Below are positions 36,349-43,412 of a DNA stretch of 64,000 nt, in pieces; the stretch's first letter is position 1, and each line of letters starts with the position of its first letter. The stretch spans positions 434,001 through 498,000 of the forward strand of contig NZ_JAMJPK010000001.1 in the NCBI RefSeq assembly GCF_023554995.1, read 5' to 3'. The notes below the pieces were generated by a model, which saw only the letters and a program-made list of their open reading frames with translations, had not been told where the DNA came from and ran no database searches. Position numbers and translations under genes: made by a program. Source of the DNA: Halomonas gemina. Lineage in GTDB: Bacteria > Pseudomonadota > Gammaproteobacteria > Pseudomonadales > Halomonadaceae.

Positions 36349-37023
36349 TCAGTCCTGGCTCATGATCCCCAAGATGGAGAGCAGGCTGACGAACAGGTTG
36401 TAGATCGAGACATAGAGAGTAATGGTCGCGAGGATGTAGTTGGTCTCGCCGGCACGATGGACGATCTCGCTGGTCTGGTAGAGGATAGCGGCCGAGGCGA
36501 ACAGCACGAAGCCGGCCGAGACCATCAGCGACAGCGCAGGGATCTGCAGGAAGATGCCCGCCACCATGGCAATGATCAGCACGATGGCACCGGCCATCAG
36601 AAAATTCGCCAGGAAGCTGAAGTCCTTGCGCGTGATCAGCGCCACGGCCGAGAGGCCGACGAAGGTCACCCCGGTCATGCCCAGCGCGGTCATGATCAAC
36701 TGGGCCCCGTTGGGCAAGGTGAGATAGGCGCTGAGGATCGGCCCCAGGGTGAAGCCCATGAAACCGGTGAAGGCGAAGGTGGAAAGCAAGCCGATCGCCG
36801 AGTTGGCCGTCTTGTGCACCAGGAACATCAGGCCATAGGCACCGATGAAGAACACCAGGATGTTCATCCGTTCGATGCCCATGGCCATGGCGGCACCGGC
36901 CGTCACGGCGGAGAACAGCAGGGTCATCGCCAGCAGGCCGTAGGTGTTGCGCAGGACCTTGCTGGTACCGACAGCCTGGGTCTGAGTCTGCTGTCGTGTC
37001 ATCTGCGTGTCTTGGTAAGCCAT
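36349..37023 (-). CDS. yccA: BAX inhibitor-1/YccA family membrane protein
   Basis: A 224-aa protein with seven membrane helices after a glutamine/threonine-rich N-terminus. YccA binds and modulates the FtsH membrane protease. The family block GFTLGPILSAYL and the C-terminal YVSIYNLFVSLLSILG are clear. In E. coli yccA also lies between tusE and the tRNA-Ser gene serT, so this order is conserved. Confidence 0.92.
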   Translation of the reverse strand: MAYQDTQMTRQQTQTQAVGTSKVLRNTYGLLAMTLLFSAVTAGAAMAMGIERMNILVFFIGAYGLMFLVHKTANSAIGLLSTFAFTGFMGFTLGPILSAYLTLPNGAQLIMTALGMTGVTFVGLSAVALITRKDFSFLANFLMAGAIVLIIAMVAGIFLQIPALSLMVSAGFVLFASAAILYQTSEIVHRAGETNYILATITLYVSIYNLFVSLLSILGIMSQD

Positions 37024-37102
37024 GGATCCGAAGCTCCCTGTGTGGTTGATCTAGGCACTAGACCTAGAATGCCGCTAGATGGTTCCCGACGCAAGAGACT
37101 GG

Positions 37103-37573
37103 CTAGTCAGGCTTCAACGCGCTTTCTGCGGACATGGCCTCGGCCAGTACCCGGCGCGCCACGCGGGCGGCCGAGTCACAGACCTCCCCGTCGTCCTGCT
37201 CGAGCTCCTCGAGGCCCATCCAGCGTAACTCCGTGGCATCGTCGGCTGCCGCCTCCAGCCCTCCCTGCCACTCGAGCTGCACCACCACGATGACGAAATG
37301 CATCCTCAGCAGGCCCGCGTCGTCGTGGTCGAACAGGTCGATGGCCGTGAGGATGCGCCGAGGCGCCGCGAGCACACCGGTCTCCTCCAGCAGCTCCCTC
37401 GCCGCTGCCTGCTGGAGACTCTCCCCCGCCTCCACCTTGCCGCCGGGCAGCGCCAGCATGCCCGCGCTGGGCGGGTTGCGCCGCCGAACCATGAGGATGC
37501 GGTCACCCTTGATCACGGCGGCCGAGACGGCGGGGACCGGCCGAATCCCGGCGCTCACTGTGGGGTCAAGCAT
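37103..37573 (-). CDS. Nudix hydrolase
   Basis: A 156-aa Nudix-fold enzyme hydrolysing a nucleoside diphosphate linked to another group. The Nudix box (residues 44-67, GGKVEAGES followed by RELLEETGV) is complete, including the three catalytic glutamates. VRRRNPPSAGMLALPGG is reminiscent of ADP-ribose pyrophosphatase-type members, but the substrate is not determined. The start at 37573 has GGAGAG upstream. Confidence 0.85.
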   Translation of the reverse strand: MLDPTVSAGIRPVPAVSAAVIKGDRILMVRRRNPPSAGMLALPGGKVEAGESLQQAAARELLEETGVLAAPRRILTAIDLFDHDDAGLLRMHFVIVVVQLEWQGGLEAAADDATELRWMGLEELEQDDGEVCDSAARVARRVLAEAMSAESALKPD

Positions 37574-37654
37574 GACGCTCTCCTGTAGCCACCTTCTATC
37601 CCATTGTGCCTCAGCTCGACAAGCCAGGCCTAACATCTTGATCCCTAGGCGCTC

Positions 37655-37682
37655 TTGACCCGGCGGGGAAAGCTGGTAATAT
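37655..37682 (+). promoter_or_regulatory. Promoter of the tRNA-Ser gene
   Basis: -35 TTGACC (37655-37660), 16-bp spacer, -10 TAATAT (37677-37682), 15 bases before the mature tRNA. Confidence 0.65.
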
Positions 37683-37697
37683 ACCCATCCGTGAGCC

Positions 37698-37787
37698 GGA
37701 GGGATGGCAGAGCGGTTGAATGCACCGGTCTTGAAAACCGGCGAAGGTGAGAGCCTTCCCAGGGTTCGAATCCCTGTCCCTCCGCCA
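37698..37787 (+). tRNA. serT: tRNA-Ser(UGA)
   Basis: A 90-nt class II tRNA with CCA encoded. The acceptor stem GGAGGGA pairs with TCCCTCC, then G and CCA. Anticodon TGA is at 37732-37734 in loop CTTGAAA, the stem being CCGGT/ACCGG. A long variable arm precedes the T-loop GGTTCGAATCC. Its last 14 bases are one copy of the direct repeat bounding the island downstream. Confidence 0.97.
37774..37787 (+). repeat. Attachment site repeat, left copy (attL core)
   Basis: CTGTCCCTCCGCCA, the 3' end of the tRNA-Ser gene including CCA. Identical to 46162-46175. Confidence 0.85.
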
Positions 37788-37830
37788 GTACATCGTTTCA
37801 GGCAGTCCCAGACATGTCAGAAACTGCTCT

Positions 37831-37860
37831 AGAAAGCGCCTTCGGGCGCTTTCTTCGTTT
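37831..37860 (+). terminator. Terminator downstream of the tRNA, supplied by the island
   Basis: AGAAAGCGCC/GGCGCTTTCT, 10-bp stem with a TTCG loop, then TCGTTT. It takes over the role of the terminator that is now 8.4 kb away at 46192-46213 and has a similar stem. Confidence 0.75.
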
Positions 37861-37896
37861 CTGGTCGTCCCATACAGTCCTTGACTACCACCCCTC

Positions 37897-37949
37897 TGAG
37901 GGGGCATATCTGGGGGCATCCGCTTATGCCCCCGCCTGGAGGTGCCCCC
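37897..37949. promoter_or_regulatory. Integrase arm-site-like repeat cluster
   Basis: GGGGGCAT occurs at 37900-37907 and 37912-37919, and inverted as ATGCCCCC (37926-37933) and TGCCCCC (37943-37949). The first two lie in a 22-bp stretch (37897-37918) repeated exactly at 46075-46096 near the other end. This is the layout of arm-type integrase or excisionase sites. The last copy covers the gap between the integrase ribosome site and its ATG. Confidence 0.6.
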
Positions 37950-37950
37950 A

Positions 37951-39180
37951 ATGCCACAGCCGACCAACAAGCTGACGGCGACGGCCGCCCGCAACGCCAA
38001 GCCCCGCGACAAGACCTACCGCCTGGCCGATGGCGGCGGCATGTACCTGGAGGTCACGCCCAAGGGAGGTCGCTACTGGCGCCTGAAGTACCGCATCGAC
38101 GGCAAGGAGAAGCGGCTGGCGCTGGGAGTCTTCCCCGAGACGAGCCTCGCCCAGGCCCGAGAAGCCCGCGACGAAGCCCGCCGGCATCTCGCCCAGGGCA
38201 TCGACCCGGGCGCCGCCAAGCGTGCTGAGCAGCGGCAACGCAAGATCGCCGCGGCGAACACCCTGGAGGCCATCGCCGAGGAATGGCTCGAGGAGGTCCA
38301 TAAGAACAAGGTGGTCCCCGACCACTACCGCCACGACCGCCGCCGGCTCGAGCTCCACCTGCTGCCGACACTCGGCCGGGAGCCGCTGGCCGAGATGAGC
38401 GCCGCCGACCTGCTGGACTGCCTGCGCAAGATAGAGAAGCAGGGCAAGCTCGAGACAGCCAAGCGGGTGCGCACCCTGGCCAGCCTGATATTCCGCTATG
38501 CCATCGCCACAGAGCGTGCCGACCGTGACCCGGCCGCCGACCTGAAAGGCGCGCTACGCTCTCCCAGCATTCGCCACCACCCGGCCATCACCGACCCCGA
38601 GGAGATCGCCAAGCTGATGCGCGCGGTCTACGCCTACAGTGGCGAGCCGGCGACCCTGGCCGCGCTGAAGCTGTCCGCCATGGTATTCGTCCGGCCGGGT
38701 GAACTCAGACAGGCAGAGTGGCAGACGGTAGACCTGGAGGCCGGCACCTGGTCATTCACGCCCAGCAAGAACGCCCCGCCGCTGATCGTCCCCCTGCCCT
38801 CTCAGGCGGTCGAGATCCTGGCCGACCTTCACGACCTGACCGGCCGCGGCCGTTACGTGTTCCCGGGTGCCCGGAGTGCCGCGCGGCCGATGAGTGAGAA
38901 CGCCATCACCGCCGCCCTGGCTGGCATGGGGTACAAGGGCCGGATGACCGCCCACGGCTTCCGCGCCATGGCCCGGACAGTGCTCGAGGAGCGGCTGGGC
39001 TAACCGCCGGCCATCATCGAGCAGCAACTGGCCCACGTCGTGAAGGACGCCAACGGCCGCGCCTACAACCGAACCGCGCACCTGGAACAGCGCCGGGCAA
39101 TGTTGCAAGCGTGGGCCGACTACCTGGACGCCCTGCGTGAAGGCGCCGGCAACGTGGTGCCGATCCGGGGGACTGCGTGA
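37951..39180 (+). pseudogene. P4-type integrase, interrupted by one nonsense codon
   Basis: A tyrosine integrase of the P4 family: N-terminal DUF4102-like arm-binding domain (KLTATAARNAKPRDKTYRL), core-binding domain, and catalytic domain with R248 and H335-x-x-R338 (HGFR). Codon 351 (39001-39003) is TAA where the family has tyrosine in a GYPP-type motif. The same frame then continues for 58 codons with PPAIIEQQLAH and GRAYNRTAHLEQRR, holding H362 and the nucleophile Y372. As read, the 350-aa product lacks the catalytic tyrosine. The ATG at 37951 has GGAGG at 37938-37942. Full length would be 409 aa. Confidence 0.9.
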
Positions 39181-39758
39181 ACGCCAGGCGTGAGAAGCTG
39201 CTGGAGGTCATTCAAGGGTGGCGTCGCCCGCGGCCGGAGGATCCTGAAAGCCTCGCCAGCGCCCTCGACCTCGAGTGTTCGATCCTCGAGCGCCTTCCTC
39301 CGCGTCCCGACATGAGCCGCGGGGAATGGATCGAGGCTGTCGAGCGCTTCAGGGCCGGCATTGAGCACGCCAGGCAGGCGTTTGAAGGGCTGCCGCCTTC
39401 AGCCCGCACAATGTTGGGCCAGCATTTGGCCTTGGGTGACATGGCTGGCGCTGGGGCCTCTGGGCTCTCGGCCGGACCGATGGAGTGGCCGCCCCTGGAG
39501 GAACTGCTCGAGGCACTCCACGAGGCTGCCGGCAACCTGGTCGAGGACGCCCCGGCACAATATGCCCGCCCCCGGCCCGAGCTCACGTTGATTGCCGTTG
39601 CGGTCCGTGTCTGCAAGCGCCATGGGGTAAGGGTGAGCGCTGCAAGCGGCGGCCGGTTCCTGAAGGTTCTGGAGGTCATCATCCCCGAGCGCGCGGACCA
39701 CCGCGGCCTGATGCGGCAGGCGATGAAAATGGGGGTAATTTCTCCGCCTGACAGGTGA
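39177..39758 (+). CDS. Island protein of unknown function (193 aa)
   Basis: A 193-aa mostly helical, soluble protein without recognisable domains. Its GTG start overlaps the end of the full-length integrase frame (GTGA), which shows the intact integrase originally ended at 39180. The C-terminal third (LIAVAVRVCKRHGVRVSAAS) is the most ordered part. No function can be offered. Confidence 0.6.
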   Translation: MNARREKLLEVIQGWRRPRPEDPESLASALDLECSILERLPPRPDMSRGEWIEAVERFRAGIEHARQAFEGLPPSARTMLGQHLALGDMAGAGASGLSAGPMEWPPLEELLEALHEAAGNLVEDAPAQYARPRPELTLIAVAVRVCKRHGVRVSAASGGRFLKVLEVIIPERADHRGLMRQAMKMGVISPPDR

Positions 39759-39829
39759 AACACTCCCCCTAATCTGCCTGGCTGTTCCCAGCCATCCTGA
39801 ACGTGCCAAGAAGATAAGGAGGCACCAAG

Positions 39830-40042
39830 ATGGCTCAGTCGATCCGCAAGGCCCTGATCAAGCGCCGTGAAGTGCTGGCGCGCACCGCCCTGGCGAACTC
39901 AACGCTCTACCGGCTTATGGGTGCCGGCGAGTTCCCGCAGTCGATCCAGATTGGCCCGCGCGCTGTGGCGTGGGTCGAGGAGGAGGTAGACGCCTGGATT
40001 GAAGCCCGCATCGAGGCAGCTCGAGAGAAGGGGGCCGCCTGA
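39830..40042 (+). CDS. alpA: AlpA-family transcriptional regulator
   Basis: A 70-aa winged-helix AlpA/excisionase-like protein: ALIKRREVLARTALANSTLY (helix-turn-helix), then GEFPQSIQIGPRAVAW and a VEEEVDAWI helix. In P4 and PICIs, AlpA-type proteins activate satellite excision or the satellite's own genes. AAGGAGG precedes the ATG. The strong leader promoter starts three bases after its stop. Confidence 0.9.
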   Translation: MAQSIRKALIKRREVLARTALANSTLYRLMGAGEFPQSIQIGPRAVAWVEEEVDAWIEARIEAAREKGAA

Positions 40043-40044
40043 TG

Positions 40045-40074
40045 TTGACTTGTTCCCCAGCGTCCCACTATGAT
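40045..40074 (+). promoter_or_regulatory. Strong promoter of the satellite leader transcript
   Basis: -35 TTGACT (40045-40050), 18-bp spacer, -10 TATGAT (40069-40074). Expected start about 40081, exactly where the first hairpin begins. Confidence 0.7.
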
Positions 40075-40080
40075 TCACCT

Positions 40081-40314
40081 GCTGGCGCAAATTCGCCAGC
40101 CGACCTTGGCCGGTCGGAACCACATAGGCGCACAAGCGCCACCATCATGCCGGGCGCTTTTTTTGTGCCTGCCATGCGATATGGCGGCTGTGCGTGGGAC
40201 ACCTCCGGGTGTGCCGGTTTCCTATGTGACCGGTCGGCCAACCCGCGTACAGTCGCCCCCATCCGCTGCTTGGCCGCAGCCGGGGACGACTCCAATCACA
40301 TAGGAGTCAGACCC
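40081..40314 (+). ncRNA. CI-RNA-like immunity leader
   Basis: A structured leader between alpA and the next gene. Hairpins: GCTGGCG/CGCCAGC (40081-40100) and CCGACC/GGTCGG (40100-40117). CACATAGG (40121-40128, call it A) is followed by a terminator (40134-40164). CCTATGTG (40221-40228, B) sits in the 10-base loop of the hairpin CCGGT/ACCGG (40214-40233). CACATAGG recurs at 40297-40304 (C), overlapping the ribosome site of the next gene. B can pair with A or C; with C the complement is 10 bases. This is the seqA-seqB-seqC order of the P4 CI-RNA immunity region. The frame through it also reads as a phage ASH-like protein. Confidence 0.65.
40134..40164 (+). terminator. Intrinsic terminator inside the leader
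   Basis: AAGCGCC/GGCGCTT stem (40134-40140, 40153-40159) with a 12-base loop and seven Ts (40158-40164). It lies between complementary segments A and B, so pairing of B with A could influence it. Confidence 0.75.
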
Positions 40315-40488
40315 ATGACTATTCCCACCCGCATCGCGACAGCACGCGCCAGCGCTCACCGCGCCATGGCCCGCGCCGCCCTCTTCTCCGATTCAAGCGC
40401 CGCCGTCCGGCTCAAGCGCTACAACCACCATATGACGAAGGCCCGCACCCTGGAAGCCGCGGCAGGCGCTCAGGAGGTGGCTCAATGA
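40315..40488 (+). CDS. Small satellite protein (57 aa) behind the leader
   Basis: A 57-aa basic protein (MTIPTRIATARASAHRAMAR at its start) of unknown function. Its ribosome site TAGGAG (40301-40306) overlaps segment C of the leader, so translation could be blocked by pairing with segment B. This is the position of kil in P4. An upstream ATG at 40042 would give 148 aa through the leader; I consider that less likely. Stop overlaps the next start (ATGA). Confidence 0.6.
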   Translation: MTIPTRIATARASAHRAMARAALFSDSSAAVRLKRYNHHMTKARTLEAAAGAQEVAQ

Positions 40489-40796
40489 ACCCCATCGACA
40501 CCCGCCCCCAGGACATCGCCGAGATCACGCACAGCGTTGGCGTCATTGCCGGCCTGGTAAGCGAGCACCTAACCCGCAATGCCTGTGAAGGCGACGCCCC
40601 GTTCCTCAGGGACCGCGAGCTGGCCGGCCTGATGGATGCGACCCGCCATCTTTCCATCCGAGCCCACGAGCTGGCCGAAGCTCTGGACGCGGCAGAACGG
40701 GCTGACAGCGACGAGTTGCCACCGTCTGCCCGCCGGCACCTTATGGCCGCCTTTGACGCCCTGCGCCTCGAGCAGGGGCAAGGGGGTGAGTCGTGA
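40485..40796 (+). CDS. Island protein of unknown function (103 aa)
   Basis: A 103-aa acidic helical protein (MNPIDTRPQDIAEITHSVGV at its start). No recognised domain. Overlaps its neighbours at both ends (ATGA and GTGA), so it is part of the translationally coupled string after the leader. Confidence 0.6.
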   Translation: MNPIDTRPQDIAEITHSVGVIAGLVSEHLTRNACEGDAPFLRDRELAGLMDATRHLSIRAHELAEALDAAERADSDELPPSARRHLMAAFDALRLEQGQGGES

Positions 40797-41044
40797 GCCT
40801 GACCATCAAGAACACCACTCTGAACCTGTGGCTGGCTCGAGGGGAGATTACCCACTTCGCCACCCTGCTGAATCAGGCTGGGCGCCGGGAAGAGGCCGAG
40901 GCGCTGACTAGAGCAGGGACCGAAGTCGGCCGAGCTCTGCTCAGCCTCGAGGATCTGCTGGACGAGAATGACGGCGCCATCAAGGCCGCCATCGCCCAGG
41001 TAGAGGAAGCGGCAAAGGAGGGGACATCATGTCAACGGCCATGA
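40793..41044 (+). CDS. Island protein of unknown function (83 aa)
   Basis: An 83-aa helical protein (MSLTIKNTTLNLWLARGEIT at its start), GTG start overlapping the previous stop. Helical pattern with acidic second half. No function recognised. Confidence 0.55.
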   Translation: MSLTIKNTTLNLWLARGEITHFATLLNQAGRREEAEALTRAGTEVGRALLSLEDLLDENDGAIKAAIAQVEEAAKEGTSCQRP

Positions 41045-41310
41045 AAAAGCCCCGGGAGCAAGCCGGGGCCAGTTCAAAGATCAATGCGGGCACCGTTGAT
41101 CCTAGCACCCAATCTGGGCGCCTGCTACAGGCCCTCAGGCGCCAGCCACTGAGCAGCTATGAGATCACCCTGCGCTTGCATATCGCCCACCCGGCGAGCC
41201 CGATCCGTGACCTTCGCAAGCGGGGGCACGACATCCGGACCGAGCACCACCCGCACCCGACGCGGCCGAATGAGCGCATCAAGCGCTATCGACTGATCGA
41301 GACGGAGTGA
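41029..41310 (+). CDS. Helix-turn-helix protein (93 aa)
   Basis: A 93-aa protein whose centre (GRLLQALRRQPLSSYEITLR, then HPASPIRDLRKRGHDI) is the winged-helix pattern of small phage DNA-binding proteins often annotated as HTH domain. Its ATG lies inside the previous gene (16-base overlap). Probable DNA-binding regulator or replication accessory. Confidence 0.65.
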   Translation: MSTAMKKPREQAGASSKINAGTVDPSTQSGRLLQALRRQPLSSYEITLRLHIAHPASPIRDLRKRGHDIRTEHHPHPTRPNERIKRYRLIETE

Positions 41311-41353
41311 ATAGCAGCGGGCGCCTGCTGGCGCCCGCTTGCCGGAGGATGTC

Positions 41354-41755
41354 ATGCCCAGGAAGAAGCGAGAACGGGTTTCGACACCCGGAGGCTTCCT
41401 TGCGCTGCCGAAGCTCCTGATGGAACAGGATGACTTTCGGGAGCTGTCACCGTCCGCCATGAAGGTGCTGATGGTGCTGGGGAGCCAGTACAACGGCCGG
41501 AATAACGGCGACCTGTCCGCGACGCACTCGATGATGCGGGATTGGGGCGGTATGGCCGAGGGCACGCTCTCCAAGGCGCTGAAGGAGCTTCAGGACAGGA
41601 AGCTGATCGTGAAGAGCCGAGAGAACCGGCGAGGCCGTGAGGGGGCACGCTGCGCGCTCTATGCTCTGACCTGGCAGACAATCGACGACTGTCCGGGAAA
41701 AGACCTCGACCTGGTGCCCAGCATCGTGCCCTACCGCAAGCTATCCCAGGGGTGA
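41354..41755 (+). CDS. Winged-helix protein, candidate replication initiator
   Basis: A 133-aa winged-helix protein: GGFLALPKLLMEQDDFRELS, SAMKVLMVLGSQYNG, then TLSKALKELQDRKLIVKS as recognition helix and wing. It resembles helix-turn-helix domains of plasmid or phage replication proteins. The downstream iteron cluster suggests it binds there, but that is inference. CGGAGG lies 6 bases before the ATG. A terminator follows. Confidence 0.6.
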   Translation: MPRKKRERVSTPGGFLALPKLLMEQDDFRELSPSAMKVLMVLGSQYNGRNNGDLSATHSMMRDWGGMAEGTLSKALKELQDRKLIVKSRENRRGREGARCALYALTWQTIDDCPGKDLDLVPSIVPYRKLSQG

Positions 41756-41777
41756 ACCAATCGCTCCCCCCTACCCT

Positions 41778-41801
41778 ACCCGCCCACCGTGGCGGGTTTT
41801 T
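41778..41801 (+). terminator. Intrinsic terminator after the winged-helix gene
   Basis: ACCCGCC/GGCGGGT stem with a CACCGT loop and TTTTT. Confidence 0.85.
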
Positions 41802-41824
41802 CATGCCCACTCGATAATTACCGT

Positions 41825-41957
41825 CTTCAATTTTTGAAGTGTACGGCATCAATTTTTGAAGCCTTCCCGGGAATCGGGCCGGGTAGCCTCAAATAAGGCA
41901 TCAATTTTTGAAGCCTTATGGGCCCTGTTCGATATTTACCGGCTTCAATATTTGAAG
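41825..41957. other. Iteron cluster, candidate satellite replication origin
   Basis: Four 15-bp repeats: CTTCAATTTTTGAAG (41825-41839), CATCAATTTTTGAAG (41847-41861 and 41899-41913) and CTTCAATATTTGAAG (41943-41957). The first and last are perfect palindromes around 3 bp. Starts are 22, 52 and 44 bp apart. The region is AT-rich in a GC-rich genome and directly follows a winged-helix gene. TTATCCAGA at 42313-42321, one mismatch from a DnaA box, lies further right. Beyond this, 41958-42201 holds another GGGGGCAT (41992-41999) and small palindromes but no gene. Confidence 0.65.
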
Positions 41958-42201
41958 ACCCTTCTAGAGTTACCACCCGGGGGTGGTTTCTGGGGGCATT
42001 AGCTGAGCCCACATCTGGACCGAGTGAGTGGAGCTGGTGGCCCAAGCGAGGCCCGGATCTATGATCCGGCCGAGTCGCAGGGCCGAACAACTGAGCGAAG
42101 CGAAGGCGTTAGCGTGCTGGCGCTGAACCCGCCGACCGCCCAAAGTGGTCGCCCGCCCACTATCACTGGAACCCGCTGCTGGATCCGGTGGAGGTGTGAC
42201 C

Positions 42202-42618
42202 TTGGAGCGCTGGATGGATCGAGTGGAAAATCCCGGAATTCCGGGTATTCAGATGCCGACAGAACCGACAGAACCGGGTTTCGTCAGTTCTGTCGGTACG
42301 CCAACCGCGGCTTATCCAGAAATTGAGGTTCCGCCCAAGCCGTCGCCCAGCCGCCATGACTGGCTGGAGTGGGTCGCCGCCCAGGTGCCGCTTATCCCCG
42401 ATGACCGCCGCTACGTGTGGTCAAGGCTGGCCACCATGCCCCCTCAGGCGATGGAGAAGGCAGCCAGGCGATACGTCCAGACCTGGACGGATGTTGCTGG
42501 AGATGAGCCCAAGCCCCACCGCAAGGACAACGCCGGCAGGAGAGCAGCAAACCGGACCTTGCTGGCGCTGATCCGACCCGGGAGCTGGCGCTGGAGACAT
42601 GAGCACCGCAAGCCCTGA
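42202..42618 (+). CDS. Island protein of unknown function (138 aa)
   Basis: A 138-aa soluble protein. The N-terminal third is proline-rich (PTEPTEPGF), the middle (SPSRHDWLEWVAAQVPLIPD) and C-terminal parts are helical and basic. The TTG at 42202 has GGAGG 7 bases upstream; an ATG at 42214 with GGAG is equally possible. A strong hairpin lies in its coding sequence (42264-42297). No family recognised. Confidence 0.5.
   Translation: MERWMDRVENPGIPGIQMPTEPTEPGFVSSVGTPTAAYPEIEVPPKPSPSRHDWLEWVAAQVPLIPDDRRYVWSRLATMPPQAMEKAARRYVQTWTDVAGDEPKPHRKDNAGRRAANRTLLALIRPGSWRWRHEHRKP
42264..42297. repeat. 11-bp inverted repeat inside an island gene
   Basis: ACCGACAGAAC (42264-42274) and GTTCTGTCGGT (42287-42297) are perfect complements around 12 bases. 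An extra direct copy of CCGACAGAA lies just upstream. Confidence 0.8.
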
Positions 42619-43180
42619 TCCCTCAATATTGAGGAGGCGGCACCACCCCTCAGCACTGTTGAGGGGTGCGCGAATCGTTCACCCCTACCGGGTGGAAGCT
42701 GGCCATGGCCCAGGGCTGGACCATGGCCACGCCCGCCGCTCGAGAAACACCCCTAGCCCTACTCCCGCGAAACACCCTCCGCCCCTTGGTCTCACAATGC
42801 CCAGCACCCTGCCTGGTGGCCGCGCTGTCCTGCTGGCTGTGCGCGTGTGATCCATGATGACCTCGACGATCTGCGCCAGCGCTCAGAACTTTTTAGGTAC
42901 TCCCGGCGGGGGTGGGGCCTGCGGGTGACATGAGGCGCGGTTCTTTGCATGAGCGAGGCGCGTGAAACCCGGTTGATTGTTGTTGTTTCGCAGCCAGGCC
43001 GCCCCGCTTCAGGGCCCCCTGTAACCCGCGTGGCTGGCGCTTTCCCCAGCCTTGGGGCATTTCGGAAGGGTGCCGTGAAACGCGACACCCTCCGGCAGAA
43101 ATCAGCAGAAACCACCGCCAGTGTTGCAAGCCGGCACAACTTGCGACGCTGTGAGTCATGGCAACCAAGGAGACGAGACC
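42619..43180. other. Non-coding island region with hairpins and the first 81-bp repeat
   Basis: 562 bp without a gene I can support. It holds a 14-bp palindrome CCTCAATATTGAGG (42621-42634), a 9-bp hairpin CACCCCTCA/TGAGGGGTG (42644-42668), the 81-bp element (42881-42961) and the leader of the capsid operon. Short frames at 42666-42857 and 42949-43248 lack ribosome sites and family features. Confidence 0.5.
42881..42961 (+). repeat. 81-bp element, copy 1 (packaging-site candidate)
   Basis: Aligns without gaps to 45721-45801, 66 of 81 positions identical; best conserved are GCTCAGAACTTT, TAGGTACTCCCGGCGGG and GAGCGAGGCGC. It lies ahead of the capsid-like operon, where cos-type phages keep the packaging site. 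Function inferred. Confidence 0.6.
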
Positions 43181-43396
43181 ATGAGCAATCAGGCAGCCCA
43201 GCCGACCCCGTTGAAGTGGAAGTCCGCCGCCGCCGAGGCGACTGTTGAAGGCGAGCCCCGGCACTCCATCGAATGCGTGCGGCATTTCATGGTGGGCGGG
43301 TCGATGGCAAAGCCCGGCCAGGAAGTCCAAGACGTGCCGGAGCATATGGCCAAGCTGCTCCAGCGCACCGGTCGCGCCAAGCTGATCGCAGCCTAA
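43181..43396 (+). CDS. Small phage-structural-like protein (71 aa)
   Basis: A 71-aa protein with a C-terminal KPGQEVQDVPEHMAKLLQRT then GRAKLI pattern, seen in small phage head-associated proteins with an SH3-like fold. AAGGAG precedes the ATG. It lies 16 bp before the capsid-like gene, so a structural or accessory role is likely but unproven. Confidence 0.55.
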   Translation: MSNQAAQPTPLKWKSAAAEATVEGEPRHSIECVRHFMVGGSMAKPGQEVQDVPEHMAKLLQRTGRAKLIAA

Positions 43397-43412
43397 CCCC
43401 GAGGAGTACAGC

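Noticed and set aside
42666..42857. 63-aa frame in the island gap
   Set aside because: Starts in a hairpin arm without a ribosome site; no family resemblance.
42949..43248. 99-aa frame starting in the first 81-bp element
   Set aside because: No ribosome site and it overlaps the well-signalled 43181 gene by 68 bases; kept only as a low possibility.
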